Shown: one piece after another, positions 11,985 to 24,950 of the stretch
Layout of the letters: each line of letters opens with the position of its first letter
How positions within the stretch are numbered: position 1 is the first letter of the stretch
Assembly (NCBI RefSeq): GCF_009870125.1
Contig: NC_046679.1
Span: forward strand, 29,202,001 to 29,266,000
DNA: 64,000 nucleotides
Source: Drosophila pseudoobscura
Lineage: Eukaryota; Arthropoda; Insecta; Diptera; Drosophilidae
Direction: 5' to 3'
The notes under the pieces: generated by a model
The model's database searches: none
Told to the model about the DNA's origin: nothing
Seen by the model: the letters and a program-made list of their open reading frames with translations, nothing else
Translations under genes and position numbers: made by a program

Positions 11985-12885
11985 GCAGATTCGTGCTTGA
12001 GACGTACTAAAAGCTCATTACCGATCGGTTAACTTCGGCCTTTGAAGTGAACACACAACAAACACGAGTGGAATGCATGTGGAACCTACGATAAACGATC
12101 ATTCACCAATTCAGGGATTTATTTCGGAATTTTTTTCCCTGAAAAGAACTCTCTAAGCTCTTTCTCTCTCTTACGATCCAGCTTTGTGTTTGAGAGGCAA
12201 CAGAAACTTATTGCCGAGCGATTAACTTCGGCTTTCGAATCGAACACTTAACAAACACGAGTGGAATGCATGTGGAACCTACGATAAACAATTATTCGCC
12301 AATTCAACGCTTCATTTCGGAATTTCCTTCCATGAAAAGAGCTCTCTAAGCTCTTAACGACCCATTTTCGTGTTTTGAGACGCAACAAAGTCTCATTGCC
12401 GAGCGATTGACTTCGGCTTTCGAAGTAGAACACGAGTGGAATCCTACTTGCATGTGGAACCTGCGTTAAACGATCGTTTACGATTTATTCGGAATTTTCT
12501 TCCCTGAAAACAGCTCCATAAGCTCTCTCTCTCTTTCCCTCTCCGTGTGTGCTTTTCTATGGATCGCCTAGGATCCTCCTTCGTGTTTGAGAGGCAACAA
12601 AAGCTTACTGCCGAGCAATTAACTTCGGTTTTCGAAGTGGAACACGTGTGGAATCCAGCTTGCATGTGGAACCTGCACGAAGCGATTCCTTTCGGAATTT
12701 CCCTCCACGAAAAAAGCTCCCCAAGCCCTCTCCCTTTCCCTCTCTGTGTGTTCTTTCTTCTGGATCGCTTAGGATCCACATTCGTGCTTGAGAGGCCACT
12801 TTCGAGAGGCGTTCGAAGTGGAACACATGTGGAACCTACACTAAACGATTCATTTCGTGATGTTCTCCAACGAAAAGACCTTCAA
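11985..12885 (+). repeat. Tandem array of 175-212 bp units, five copies
   Basis: The anchor GTGGAATGCATGTGGAACCT, or a close variant, recurs near 12065, 12258, 12433, 12645 and 12824, a spacing of 193, 175, 212 and 179 bp. Each unit contains in order a TTCGTGTTTGAGAGGCAAC-like block, CATTGCCGAGCGATTAACTT, TTTCGAAGTGGAACAC, the anchor, TAAACGAT, ATTTCGGAATTT and CATGAAAAGAGCTC. Units 4 and 5 gain a CT-rich segment and GGATCGCCTAGGATCC. No gene is recognised in the array. Confidence 0.9.
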
Positions 12886-14110
12886 ACCCGTAAGATTAAT
12901 CATCTCTAAGCCCTCTCTCTTTCTCTGCTTCCCTCTCTCTGTGTGTGTGTGGCCCGAAAAACCCCAAAGGGGGGAAAAGGGAAAATGGCAAATGTAGACC
13001 ACACAATGCCTTGTTTTAATTCTCTTCCAACTCATTTGTTTCCATTCGCTGGCGTTCCGTTCTGTGCCGTTCCGTCTATTATCTTTCAACCATTCAACGT
13101 CTAGTGGCAGGAGCAAAATGTTGCACCAATAAGCCCGCTGGCTGGCTGGCTGCTCGACTCGGAGCTCTCTGGCTCTCCTGTAGATTTGCTTACAGCTGCA
13201 ATGCCATGCAATTTAGTTGAATTACCAAGTGAAACAATGGCGTCTGTTAATTGGTTTCCTTTGTCCGCCTCGGCCCGCCTTGGTAATGGGGTTGTGGCCG
13301 CCCCGCACCGCCCCGCCCCCGCCCCACTCTGTGGGCCTTGGGCTCTGCTGTGGCTCTGTGCTGTTTGCTCCAATTGCTAGAAGAATTTAAAATTGTCTTT
13401 GGCCAAGGCAGCCCCAAAAATTTATTAAACAAACAAAACCCCAAAAGCCAAAGAGAGAAACCAGGAACCAAGGACAAGATGTAGGATCTCGGATCTCTAG
13501 AGCCTTCGAGCTACAGCTGCAGTCGGGAGAAGTGCTGCTGCCATGTAAAATTTGCATTTTTGCACTAACTAACCGAAAGGACTAACGGACCATCGTCCAA
13601 ATGGGCGACAGCTGACAGCACTTTGGCCCCCTCCGCACTCCCCTCCGCACTCCCCCCGCAGTGCTAATGAATGCCAAGAAGGCTCCTGCTCCTGCTCCGC
13701 CTGTGGTCCTGCGGGAGAGAGACTTATCCGGAATGTGGCACGTTGCTTATCTTTATGACGGGAGAGCGAGAGAGCCGGAGAGCGGGAGAGCGGGAGAGCG
13801 CATAACTAAATGGCCAATCAGTGGCACTGCAGCTGACAAATGATTGTCTTGACTGCGACTGTACCCTCTGGTAACCCCCTTCTAAGTTCTATTCCCTCTA
13901 AGACATGGTGCCTGCCTCTTGTCGCATGATTTCTGTTGTTTTTTTAAGCTCAACGTTCAACAGAAATTAGTTCGTTGCTTCAATATCCTGTCGTTTCCTA
14001 CCTCCAGCCCAAACATCGCCGGAATTTATTTAATTGTTCTCGAATTTTTGTCTCAGTGGCTTTTTTTAATTATCTCTCGATCTGCTTGCCAGCTTTTTGG
14101 TGGATTTTCT
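12886..14110. other. Gene-less stretch
   Basis: The sequence is non-coding. A CT/GT tract lies near 12916-12950 and a CCGCCCC run at about 13302-13325. GAGAGCGGGAGAGCGG repeats lie near 13760-13800. Confidence 0.5.
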
Positions 14111-15240
14111 TAAAGTATTTTTATCGTAAGGATAGTAATACAAAATAATTTCCTTTTTATTAAAAAATAATAAATTATTTATATTTATTATTATAATTAT
14201 TTATTATTATTATAATTTATTATGATTACTTTCTACTTTATTGTACTTATTATTATTATTATTTATTAAATTATATTATTATATATTTGTGAAATTCAAT
14301 GGCCAATTCAATTTAATTTTAAATTTTAACAATAAAAACTGCAAAAACAATGTATTGGCATTATTAACATTTTGTTGTATACCCTTCCATCTATAATTAT
14401 TTTTCATCTATTAAAGGATAAGCTTAGAATATGTCCAGAAGGAGGTTTCATCATTCTGTTTGTTACATTTTTTAATTTTTACTATAGGCTTTAATTATTT
14501 ATTATTATTTTTTTTTTTGCATATCTTGCTTATTTTGTTATATTATTATTTGTCCCTGACAATCACAGTTGCTCCCATCATTTTTCTTATTGAGTAAAAT
14601 ATAATCTTTTTTTTTAATTTTATATATATTTTTTTTTTTTTAATTTGAGTTATAATTTTGTCTTAGAAAAATCCTAATGCTCCGCAATCATTTCCCGTTT
14701 TTTAATTTTATTTTTTCTATAATTTATTATTGTTTGATTGATTTTATATTTTCAATTTATTTATTATAAATTTTTACTCGAAAATACTTCATCATTTCCT
14801 GTTTTTTTATTTTTTATAATTTAATATTATCTTGACTTTACATTTGTATTTTATTATATTATTTCCTTAAAAATGCTTCGATCATTTCTTGTTTATTAAT
14901 TATATAATTTATTTTTTTTATTTTAATTTAATATTTTTTATAATTATCATTATTAATTATTTTTTAAAATAATTTATTATTCATTTGATTTTATATTTTG
15001 AATTTATTTATTATAATTTTGCCCTTGAAAATTCTTTAATCATTACCCGCTTTTTTAATTTTATAATTTAATTTTATCTTATTACAACTTTATATTTTTT
15101 ATAATTGTTTTTTTTATTTTAAATTTATTTTTTATAATTTTTCTTCCAATGTTTCTCCATCATTTCGCCCAATATATATTTATATTTCCCTTAAAAATCT
15201 CTGTTCAATCTTTTGCCACATTTCCCTATATATAGCTTTT
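14111..15240. repeat. AT-rich island, T-biased on the plus strand
   Basis: About 1.1 kb is dominated by TTTATTATTATT, TTTTTTAATTT and similar runs. Short recurring segments of the type CTTGAAAATTCTTTAATCAT and TTTCCTGTTTTTTA appear several times (near 14685, 14785, 14870 and 15020), suggesting an old internal tandem structure. There is no gene. Confidence 0.7.
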
Positions 15241-16896
15241 TGCATTTCTCCATATTCCAATTTCCATTCTTTGCTTAGAAAACTGCGATTTTAACTCATT
15301 TCTCTCGCGCATTTTCCCATTTCATCTTCCATTTTCCATGCCATATTTCCATGCAAAACATTTCCTTGTCTCTGCTCTCTCCTCCTCCCACTTTGGGGCG
15401 ACCCGCAAAACTCGACTCGTTTTTCCATCAGCAAATCCCGCTATTCCGTCATATCAATATTGCAATTGATTTTAAACAGTTGTTAAATGCACACAACGCT
15501 CCACCGCCAGGAGAGGGGCAGAAGGGGAGCTATGGGGGGGGGGGGGGGGGGGGGGGGGGAGGGGCAATGCCATTGTAAAACTTTGCCATTGAATGGTGGA
15601 AATATTTGCATACACTCGCATTACTTGTCGCCGCCTACAGCTGCTTCCCCCCGTCCTCCAGCGAAAACTTTTGGGGCTCCTTCCTTGCTTTTTTTTTTGC
15701 TTTTGCTTTTGGCTCTTCTGACTTTTTGGCGCTTGGCTATAAGTCAATAAGCGCGAGTGTTGAGCTGCAAATGCGGGCCGGCACAACTTTTTGGGCGGCA
15801 GAGCGATTGAAAAATGAACTCCGGGAGAGTCCAAGGACCTGCCCGGTCGTCTGTCGTCTGTCGTCATAATTTGTCTGCAAAGTTTAGTGCAGCGCATAAA
15901 TCGCTTGGCATCGATGACAGGAGCCGAGAGCCGGCCTACTGTGATGCGCCTGGGCCACATACTAAATCAATTATGATTAAAGCTCATAACAGTTGCATGC
16001 AGCATCGCGTCCCACCGCCGTGCCACGCCGTACTTTGCGGCCAGCCGCAAACTTGTGCGGAAATCGCATTGAATATTTGGGGCGAGGGGCGAGGGGCGAG
16101 AGGCGAGGGGTGTGGCCATGCGGCTACGCCCCTGCAATGACATCGATTGCCGTTTCACTAATGCATGCACCATGTCACTAATTTTGAATGCGGCACAAAG
16201 GAGCACCAGATCCCCCCGTCCCCCCGTCCCAGTTTATAATTGAGAGAATAATTAGATGAGTGTCAGGAGTTTTGGGTATACACTTCCCCCATCGATTGGG
16301 CCATTATTATTGCCCAAAATTCGTAGGGGAAAGATAAAAGTCCATCTACCAAAATTAATGGCAGCATCAGCTTTCTTTAGAATCCAACTTCCTGCGTCTT
16401 TGGGTTCGTCTTTCGTCTGTATTATTTAGCTTGCGTTTATTTCTCATTCAATATTTGTTTTGTGTGTTGAAAGACAAATCTCCCTGCCACCTACACTCTG
16501 CAGCGATGTGGCAGGGCGCTTACAATGTGGCAGTCAGGATATGTGGCAGCAGGAATGCGGCAGGGCAGGGGTGCGGGGGAGGACTGTCTTGCCTTGCGTT
16601 GCGTTGCGTTGTATATAAATGCCTACTTATAACGACATTTAATTTCAAAGCACGCACACGCACAGGACGGGAGCCACAGGACGAGGGCGTAGGAGTCGAA
16701 TCGAGGCTGTTTGTGTCTGCAATATTGAATATTGAAGCGACTTCCACCCGACCCTCCCCCCGAATGGCAGGGGCGTAGACTAACGATTGTAGGTGGGGTT
16801 CAACTAAGGCAACAAATTAATATTTCTTTCACTAAATTCCAATCAAGAGAGTCTTCTGTTCTACATCGTACAGGCCTTCCCTTGGGCAGCGCGTAG
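15241..16896. other. Gene-less stretch with a 26-G homopolymer
   Basis: No gene is supported. The longest homopolymer of the window, 26 consecutive G, lies at 15534-15559. A GAGGGGC repeat lies near 16082-16110. Frames open across the G run encode poly-Gly or poly-Pro and are not credible genes. Confidence 0.55.
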
Positions 16897-17370
16897 CAGA
16901 TTAACAGCCTGTTAGCGGCTCTGCTAAACGCATTCTGTTAGCAAAATGTCAACGCGCTCTGGCACTGGCACTCGGTTACTCTTCGTGGATTCCGACGATC
17001 ACTTGGGCAGCGCGTCGCACCAGCGTCGCCGCCACGAGCAGAACGCAGACCGAACGAGCCAGCAATACAACAACAAAATAGCTGTGTGCTTTTTTTTGCT
17101 GTACATTCTGCCTGCCGAATAGCCGAAGTTATCTGCCGACAGATCAGCCGCCAGCAGCAGAAACCAATGCAAATTCCAACAACAATCTTTTCAAAGTCTC
17201 TTTTCACCGTCTCCTTCGGCTGGCAAGGCAGAGGAATGGAATAGCCGACGCTGTCGCCATAAAGTATGGCATTTGTCTGTATTGAACGCAGGGACAGATC
17301 AGCAGCGTCGGCTTGGGAATTTCTCGCCTTTTGCGACGTGCACGAACATGCAACGGCCTGCCAGGCGGAG
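16897..17370 (-). repeat. Dispersed 0.5-kb repeat, copy 3
   Basis: The copy starts with CAGATTAACAGCCTGTTAGC and carries the family blocks GCACTCGGTTACTCTTCG, GCAGCGCGTCGCACCAGCG, TTATCTGCCGACAGATCAGC and GGCAAGGCAGAGGAATGGAA. Relative to copies 2 and 5 it lacks about 30-50 bp of the CGTTCGGT...GATGCTCGTGG part. That deletion leaves the shared frame (minus 16938-17207) open. Its far end, GTGCACGAACATGCAA, resembles the flank of copy 6. Confidence 0.85.
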
Positions 17371-18118
17371 ACGTAGAAAGTACGCTAATTTCCTTGATAT
17401 TTTCTTCCGAGTTTCGTTGGATTCTCATCGGTAAGCATAACCCCAACTAGTCTTTCATTTCAACTTAAATCCTCAAACGCAACGTTTACGCGATAGGTAG
17501 CGGTGGTGCACACAAATCGCCCATCCAGGCACGCACCGTAGAACCGCAGCAAACAAAACAAGGCCTCATCTGGAGGAGCGGAGCACATTGGACTGGGCCG
17601 AATGAATGCGAAATCATTGTAGGAGTCAACCTCCAACCTCCTGTTGGGCTACGCCCCTGGCTCGCATACCAAAACATACCCGTCCTCGCACACACACACA
17701 CACGCACGCACACAGTCATGCATATTCTCTGCCGAAACATCGAGCCATTTGCACCTACACGATCCTGCTTATTTAGTGGCTGTCCATGGGGGGAGGCAGG
17801 GCAGGGCAGGACCGGGCTGGGCTGGGGCCCTCGCTTTTGTTTGCTCATCGCTGGCCGCCACCACAGACAGTCAATTTATTTGCAACACATGCAACAGCAG
17901 CGCCCCCGAACAACGGAATAAGCAGAAAGCCAGCAGCCACCGGCCACCAGCCACCGGCCACCAGCCACCCGCTACCAGCCCACCGCCCCCGCCACATCAG
18001 CATCCGAAAATGGCGTCTTTGCACCTTCTAATCCCATGGCCAGGACCAGGCGGCTGCTGGCTGGTTTACGTTTTTGTATGCCGCGCCCTTCTCCTAAACT
18101 TCGATCCACACTCCATTC

Positions 18119-18157
<39 letters not shown>

Positions 18158-19110
18158 GTGGCGCCCCTGGGTTTTGGGGGCATGAGGCATAAATCTCGCA
18201 CGCACAACATAATTATCCAGTCAACAAACGCTGAATGGACCGTGCAACTGAATGAATGGACCTACGGCTCGTCCTGCCCCCTGCCCCCTGCCCCCCGCCT
18301 CCTGGCTTCTGGCTCCTGAAACTGGAGTAAGTTAGTGGCGCCCTGCGGCTGCTGCTGTGGCTATTGCCTGCCTACTACTTAGTGGCAAGTATCTGCTGTT
18401 AATGCCCCATCTAAGCCCCAAGCGGCAGTGGCTACTGGCGGCAGCCAATGAAGGCTTAAACTTGGCCCCCAAAAACGTCTCCTTTTGTCTTTTCTGTGGA
18501 AAAACTCCAGCCTTTTTGACATTGCCCCAGGCGGAGTCTCCCCAAAATGTATAATTAACATGGAAAAAAATTAAAGCTGCAAAAAATACAAATAAAAAGA
18601 AGAGGAGGTGCAGAGTTTTTTGTTGTTTTTTTTTGGGGGGGGGGGGGGAGGCTGCGGGTTTCATGCGAATTGTTGGCTGAATGTTTTTAATTTTTTTTTA
18701 TTTTCATTTTAATTATTATTATTATTATTATTATGTGGTTGTTTTTCTGTATGTGTGGGGAAAGAGAGAGGGAGGGGGTGGGCACTACTTAAAGTTATTA
18801 GAGCAGAAAATCACATAAACGCAAATGAAGTAAGTTTCATGCTGGCGCAAATGCTTAAAAGCGTGCAAAAAGCATACCAAAAAAACAACAACAACAACAA
18901 AAACAAAAACAACTGTGTAAAGTACAGTGGCAACAAAAACAAAACCAACAACTAGTGGAACTATGGAGCTGTGCAACGTTAACAAATGTTAACAACAATA
19001 AAGGAACAGCCAGAGAACAAAAAACAGAGAGAGGGAATCTTTCGGCTCTGAGGGAGCGGGAGACGAAGTGGCAGATACCCTGCTTTTGGGAGGGGAAATA
19101 TTTTTCAGGG
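17371..19110. other. Gene-less stretch with CT and G tracts
   Basis: No gene is seen. Simple sequence includes CA runs at 17691-17703, GGCCACCAGCCACC repeats at 17941-17968, a (CT) run of about 16 units at 18122-18154, a 14-G run at about 18635-18648, a TTA run at 18712-18732 and CAA repeats at 18884-18911. Confidence 0.55.
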
Positions 19111-20130
19111 AAAGAAATATACGAAAATGTAAATAATATAGATATAAATTATTTATTAAAAATTAAAAAAATTATAAAAAATAAATACCAATATACAAAA
19201 ACTTATTCATAAAAAAATATACATAACTAAAAATAATACAAAAATAAATATAAGAAGTAATAAAAAATGATAAATGAGAGATGATATAATAAAAAAAATA
19301 ATAATAAATATAATAAAACATAATAACAAATAATATAATAAACTAATTAATACAACAAATAAAAAAATAGCAAATAAATAAATATAAGAAAAATTAATAC
19401 AAAACAATTTTGTTTTTAATTATAAAATGTATGAAATAATAATATAATAAAAAAAAAATAAATAAATATAAGAAAAAAAAAGAAATAATTGAAAAAAAAA
19501 AACAAAAAAAAATAAACATAAAAATAACTATAAATATACAAATAAAATAATGCAAAAAAAAATATATAAAATAATATAATAAAAAATAGTACCTAAATTT
19601 AATAAAACATTATATATAAATAATATAAACATTTGTAATATTTAAAATGGTTTTTTGAACATAGTTTTATTATTTTTATCGTAATAAATATCAGTTTTTT
19701 CAAGGTGTAATTAATTTAAAATTTTATTATTATTATTTATTTGTAATTTTTTTTTTAAGATATTAAATTTACGATCGCTTGAATTTTTTCCGAAAAAAAA
19801 AACGGATTTTTATGATTATAAAATATATGTTTTTCAAGCTGTAATCTATTTTAAATAAAAATTTAAAATTTGTATTCCTATTTTCGTAAATAATAAAGAA
19901 TTTCGATATGAATTCTGAATTTTCGATAGTTTCTGATATTTTTTTTTAGTTTTCTTCAGAAAGTTGTAATATCTTTGTATTTCGAAGGGCTGTTCTTCAA
20001 CATAATAATGGTTTTTGTATTATAAAGGATTCTGATGGAGATACCACTTATTTTTGTTGCATTTAAGGTGTTGGAAACCCGTAATATCCATAATTTCAAA
20101 GAACTATTAGTGAAATATAGTGATTTTCCT
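19111..20130. repeat. AT-rich island, A-biased on the plus strand
   Basis: The stretch from about 19120 to 19620 is almost all A and T with A excess (AATAAATATAAGAAAAA motifs). It then becomes T-richer to about 20000. No coding sequence is visible; the long frame on the minus strand at 19207-19407 is Phe/Ile/Leu low complexity. Confidence 0.7.
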
Positions 20131-21240
20131 TTGGAGAGTGATCTGATAGTTGACTATCCGTTAAGGATAAGGATTAAGTTGACTAAAAGTACAGGATAAG
20201 AGAGAGAGATCCCACCCATAACGACTCAACGGTTAATTCTGCCTTCCTTCATTCCTCGACAACCATGTTCTGGTAACCTTAAGGACCCTGCTGCCAAAAA
20301 AAAGGGTATCAAAACGTAAGTAAGGATTCTGCGAGAAAGAGAAACAATAGTAAAAGCGCGCAAGGTGCAGGCGAGAGAGAAGGAGAGAGAGAGCGGGAGA
20401 GTTTTTGCCGTTTGCCAAAGCAAATATGCAAATTGTTGATTACAAACTTTTGTTGCAACCACCCCCACCCCCACCCCCACCCCCACAGACACCCCACCCT
20501 GCGCCCTTGCTCTGTGAGCAACCCACTCGTGTAGTTATATAAATATTTAAGTATCCTTCGCATTGTTGCTGCCATTCGACTGCCAGGACACACAGCAGCA
20601 ACAGCAGCAGCAGCAGGCGGCATCATTGAGGAGTATTCTCTAAATTAGACTTTTTGAGTATTTTGCATATTTAATTGAAATTGCATTTCTTAAATAACTC
20701 CTGCCACTGTCATGTGTGTGCGGCGTGCCATTTATTTGTGTGCATTTAACTACCCCTACCCCCGCCACCCCCTTGTGCTATCTCTCTTTTTCTGTCTATT
20801 TGTTTTGGTTTTAGTACAAGAGTTTATTCAAGTGCATGTCTTAGCCAATTCTTTGTTTTGTTACAACACAAGGAAGACGGCACGAGGAGTTGTGCCAGCC
20901 AAAACTCATTTGCAATTTGTTTAATCAACACTCGGAGCACACAAGCAGCTGTGCTGCTCTCCGCATAGACACACATTCCACATACGCCACGTGTGCCCCC
21001 CGCCCCACTCCACCCACTGGGGGAAAGGAAAGTCAAATAAACATGCTAATTAAAAGGAAACCCCCCGCCCACCCCCTACCCCTAGTAGAGGAGCATTTCC
21101 CTGACCCAATTTAAAAAAGGGATACAACAAAAAGTCAATAAGGAAAACGTAGGAAATGCCGGAAATACCCCACAGTAGAGATCCAGAGGTGGATTTTTGT
21201 ACGAAAATTAAATAAAACCCTGAGGGGGAAAACACTTTAA
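20131..21240. other. Gene-less stretch containing a CCCCCA hexamer repeat
   Basis: Five CCCCCA-type units lie at about 20461-20486 and would read GGGGGT on the minus strand. CAG repeats lie at 20595-20615. The sequence is otherwise ordinary non-coding DNA. Confidence 0.5.
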
Positions 21241-22200
21241 GCAGCTTTCAACAGATATAATTTCAGATATAGATCTTTTAAAAACGATTAAAAAAATAAA
21301 AGGTTTCTAAAAACAAATTTATATTTTTAATAAGAAAATCTTCTAAATTATAAAATAAATTAGCTTACAAAATAAATGCCATTATATTTTTACCAAGATT
21401 GGGAATTGCACAGAGAGAGTCTTTTTATATGTTTTTTTAAATAAATATGAAAATATGTGATCGAAATATATTTAATATTTAAAATAATTATATTTCGTAT
21501 TATAATTAAATATATTTCTTATAAAATGTAATATTATATTTATTTAAATTATTTTTTTTTATATATTTAATCACATTTTAGTATTTATATGTAAATGTTT
21601 GATCAAAATATCTGTAATATTGATATTTATTTTCATATTTCATATATTTCATATATTATTACTTCATATTAAAAAAATATTTTTAAAAATCATTTAATAT
21701 TACATTTATTTTGTTTATTTATTTGATCACTTTTTGATATTTATACGAAAATATTTGATTGAAATATATTTTCAAAATATTTAAAATATATTCATATTTT
21801 AATTATATATATTTTCAGAAATTCAGTATATATTTTATTTAATTGAAAGTTTTTTAAATTAAAATTAAATATGGGCCTACCAGAAAAAGGACTTTTTTTA
21901 TATGTAATTTTTAAATCCAAGTGAATATCATTTAATCCAAATTTTTGGTTTTGAAATAAAGAAGATTTAAATTTAAATTGAGTTCACTTTGATTACATTT
22001 TTTGTTATTATATATTTTATTTTGTATTATTTATGTATTATTATTGTTATATATTATATTTTATTATTTTCTATTTATTTAAAAACTAAATATTTAATTT
22101 TAATATGCATATTTCCTCTTTTACTACCCCATTTTTCTCTCTCCTAAAAATTGCTTGAAATTTTTAGCTTTTTGTAGAGTTAAAATTTTCTAGTATTTTT
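21241..22200. repeat. AT-rich island
   Basis: About 1 kb of A/T sequence in which ATATTTGATCGAAATATATTT-like segments recur in diverged form (near 21455, 21595, 21720 and 21750), suggesting diverged internal tandem copies. No gene. Confidence 0.65.
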
Positions 22201-23422
22201 TACAGCCAACAAATCGTTATCCTGTCTACATTTTTTAGCCACAAGGAAGCCAATGATGCACAGATTTACTTTCCACAGTTAAAGCTCTTGGGGAAAACTC
22301 TAATCAAAGCCAGAAATTCGAAGGAAAATGCAGTTGAAGCTTTCATTTTCATTCCCCCCATTTTTCCTCTATGTTCATTCCCCTTTTCGTGGCATTTTGC
22401 TATCCATTTGATGTCTATCTAGATGCGGGGCTAATGAATGTCATTAATTTGCTGAGGTAAATGGTAAATGCAGTGTGCCCCCCCCCCCCCCCCTCCTCCC
22501 TAGTGTCCCCCCCAGTGACTGTGGGGGGGGGTGGGATTTTATGCCGATTGAAATCGGATTAATAAATGAGCGTTGGCCAGAAAAATTCAATTAGACAGAA
22601 GGAAAAGCTGTAGCAGCAGCAGCAGCAAAAGAGAATCGGAAAAGACAGGCCATCCTGTGGCTTAACTACCTGCAATTTTTCTGCCTTTAATACAATTATT
22701 TTTGGTAGGGACCCTGGCTTTTAATGGGCAACGGAAGTCGTGGCGGCAGGCGGCAGGCTGCAGTCTGTGACGGGTATAATTTTTTTCAGGCCTGACATTC
22801 GGCGGTTTGCTGCCGCAACCTCGGCTGTGCCACTGATTTATGTCTGCAGCAGCATTGAGGAGGCAATGACAAAGCGACACAGAAATCAATGCAAGAAATG
22901 AAAGTAAAAGCCTCCTCGCCCTCCCCCCCCCACCAAATGATATATGTTTACTATTTGGATAATACTCCGCCCTTTAACAGTCCCCTGCTGTCTGCCTGCT
23001 TCAAAACTTATCGTTTATTCTGGCTTTTAATTAAAATTTAAAAAACCAATTACAAGTGCGACAAGATTTAATAACAACAGCAGAAAAAAAAAATGGGGTT
23101 AAAATTACATAAATTTTGCAGAAAATATGATGAAGCGGAAGAAGCGAAAGATGAGAAATGGAAGAGATGGAGAGATGACAGCGACAAGGACAAGCAGGAG
23201 ACACTCTCACACACACACACACACACACACCGACACTGGACTTGCGTCCAGCAGTAGAAGGACCTGCGACCGTATGAAGTGTACAATTTTTGCGGTTACG
23301 CATACAAACATGCTCCACCCCCCAGCCCACACCCTCCTACCCCCCCGCATTGGCACATCAATGTCAGCATGAGGGAAAACCTCAGGAAATGGTGGCTGCT
23401 GCAACCATGTCAGACGTTGGCA

Positions 23423-23456
<34 letters not shown>

Positions 23457-24511
23457 AGAGAGAGAACAGTTTGAGCTTTTCGTTTTGGCGTTTTCCTGCA
23501 TTCACTCGACTGATTTAAAATGTTACCGTGTTATTTATACACGTGTGGGGGGGGAGGGGCGCCCAGGAGGGGGGCTATATAAACAGCAGGACGAGCAGCA
23601 AAAGGAAGAGCAGGAGGAGGAGCAGCAGGACGTTCCAGGAGGAGCATCAGAAGGAAGAGCACCAGCAGGAGGAGCATCAGGAGCATCACTAGGACGAGCA
23701 GAAAGCAGCAGGAAGCACCAGCAGGACCCTCTTTCTCGCGTACATTCGCTTTTTTTTTTCTCGCACATTTTTCATCGTTTACTCTGCATGTTTGCCTCTG
23801 TGTGTGTGTGTGTGTGTGTGTCATGTCATGTGTGTAGCTGCAGGACGACAGCATCCTGCATGTGACTGACTGCGACTCCAGGAGCAAAAGCAATAGCCAT
23901 AGAAACAGCAGCAGAAATAGGAGTAGGGGGGGGACCCCAAGGAACAACCTTGACTGCTGTCAAAAGAGAGATTTTTTCAAATTAACTTTTCATATATTTA
24001 TGTACGTTTAAATTTCGAAGCTCCCGCTCCAACAGTTTGGGGGTTCGGTGTGTCATAAATGTTTAGGAATACCCCAACGAATCCCTTCATAAAACTGAAA
24101 TTTGCTTCAACATTTTCGTTTTTCGTGGTCCCCATAAATATTTGATAAACTAGGTGGGGTTTTCCGCTTCTGTATTGAATTACAAACAAACAAAAAAAAA
24201 ACGCACAATTTTCAGGTCAAATTAAACATCTATCTTTAATACTTAACACAGAAAATTGTAATTAACATTCGGAGGCATCAAATTACGCAACGGCACATCG
24301 AAACTTTTTGCCTAGCTATCGGCACTCACCTTTCGCGGCCGGGGCCTGTAATTAAGAACAAAAATACGAGTAAGTACACAGCACACAAAACAAAAGAATA
24401 ATCACAGTTCAGTTTATTTTAATTATGTATATTTATAAGCCAGTTACCAGAAAGAGGCGTGTATTCCCAGGTGAAATGTGGAATGCCCTGCAAAAAGACA
24501 GAAACGCAGCA
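22201..24511. other. Gene-less stretch with CA, GT and GGAGCA repeats
   Basis: No gene is supported. There is a 14-C run near 22480-22493, (CA) runs at 23208-23231 and 23425-23453, a (GT) run at 23800-23821, a 9-G run near 23547, and a purine-rich AGCAGGAGGAGCA-type repeat at about 23585-23725. Long frames across this part come from the repeats. Confidence 0.55.
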
Positions 24512-24950
24512 GCGATTCTCGATCTGTGCCGCTGCCAAGCCCTTGCATGTCCATTCACGTCTCCAAAGGCGAGAATTTGTTATTGCAATTCCTCTGCCGA
24601 CGCTGCCGATCTGCCGCTGCGCTCAATACAGACAAATGCCATACTTTACGGGGCCGCAGACAAATAAACACAATACTTTATGGCGGCGGCGTCAGCGGCT
24701 ATTCCTCTGCCTTGCCAGGCGAAGGCGACGGTGAAAAGAAACCATGAAAAGATTGTTGTTGCAATTTGCATTGGTTTCTGCCGCTGGCGGCTGATCTGTC
24801 GGCAGATAACTTCGGCTATTCGGCAGGCAGAATGTAAAGCAACAAAAGCACACAGCTATTTTGTTGTTGTATTGCTGGCTCGCTTTCGCTGGCAGCGATG
24901 CTCGTGGCGGCGTCGTTCGGTCTGCGACGCGCTGCCCAAGTAGATCGGTA
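24512..24950 (+). repeat. Dispersed 0.5-kb repeat, copy 4
   Basis: The copy is co-oriented with copy 2 and inverted relative to copies 1, 3 and 5. It carries GCCAAGCCCTTGCATGTCC, ATACTTTACGGGGCCGCAG, ATACTTTATGGCGGCGGC, ATCTGTCGGCAGATAACTTC and GATGCTCGTGGCGGCGTCG, and ends early at GACGCGCTGCCCAAGTAGAT. An indel in the AAAAGCACACAG part shifts the frame that is open in copies 2, 3 and 5. Confidence 0.87.

Noticed and set aside
23290..23947. Frames of 191 (plus) and 138 (minus) codons
   Set aside because: They come from CA/GT microsatellites and the AGGAGCAGC repeat, giving low-complexity translations.
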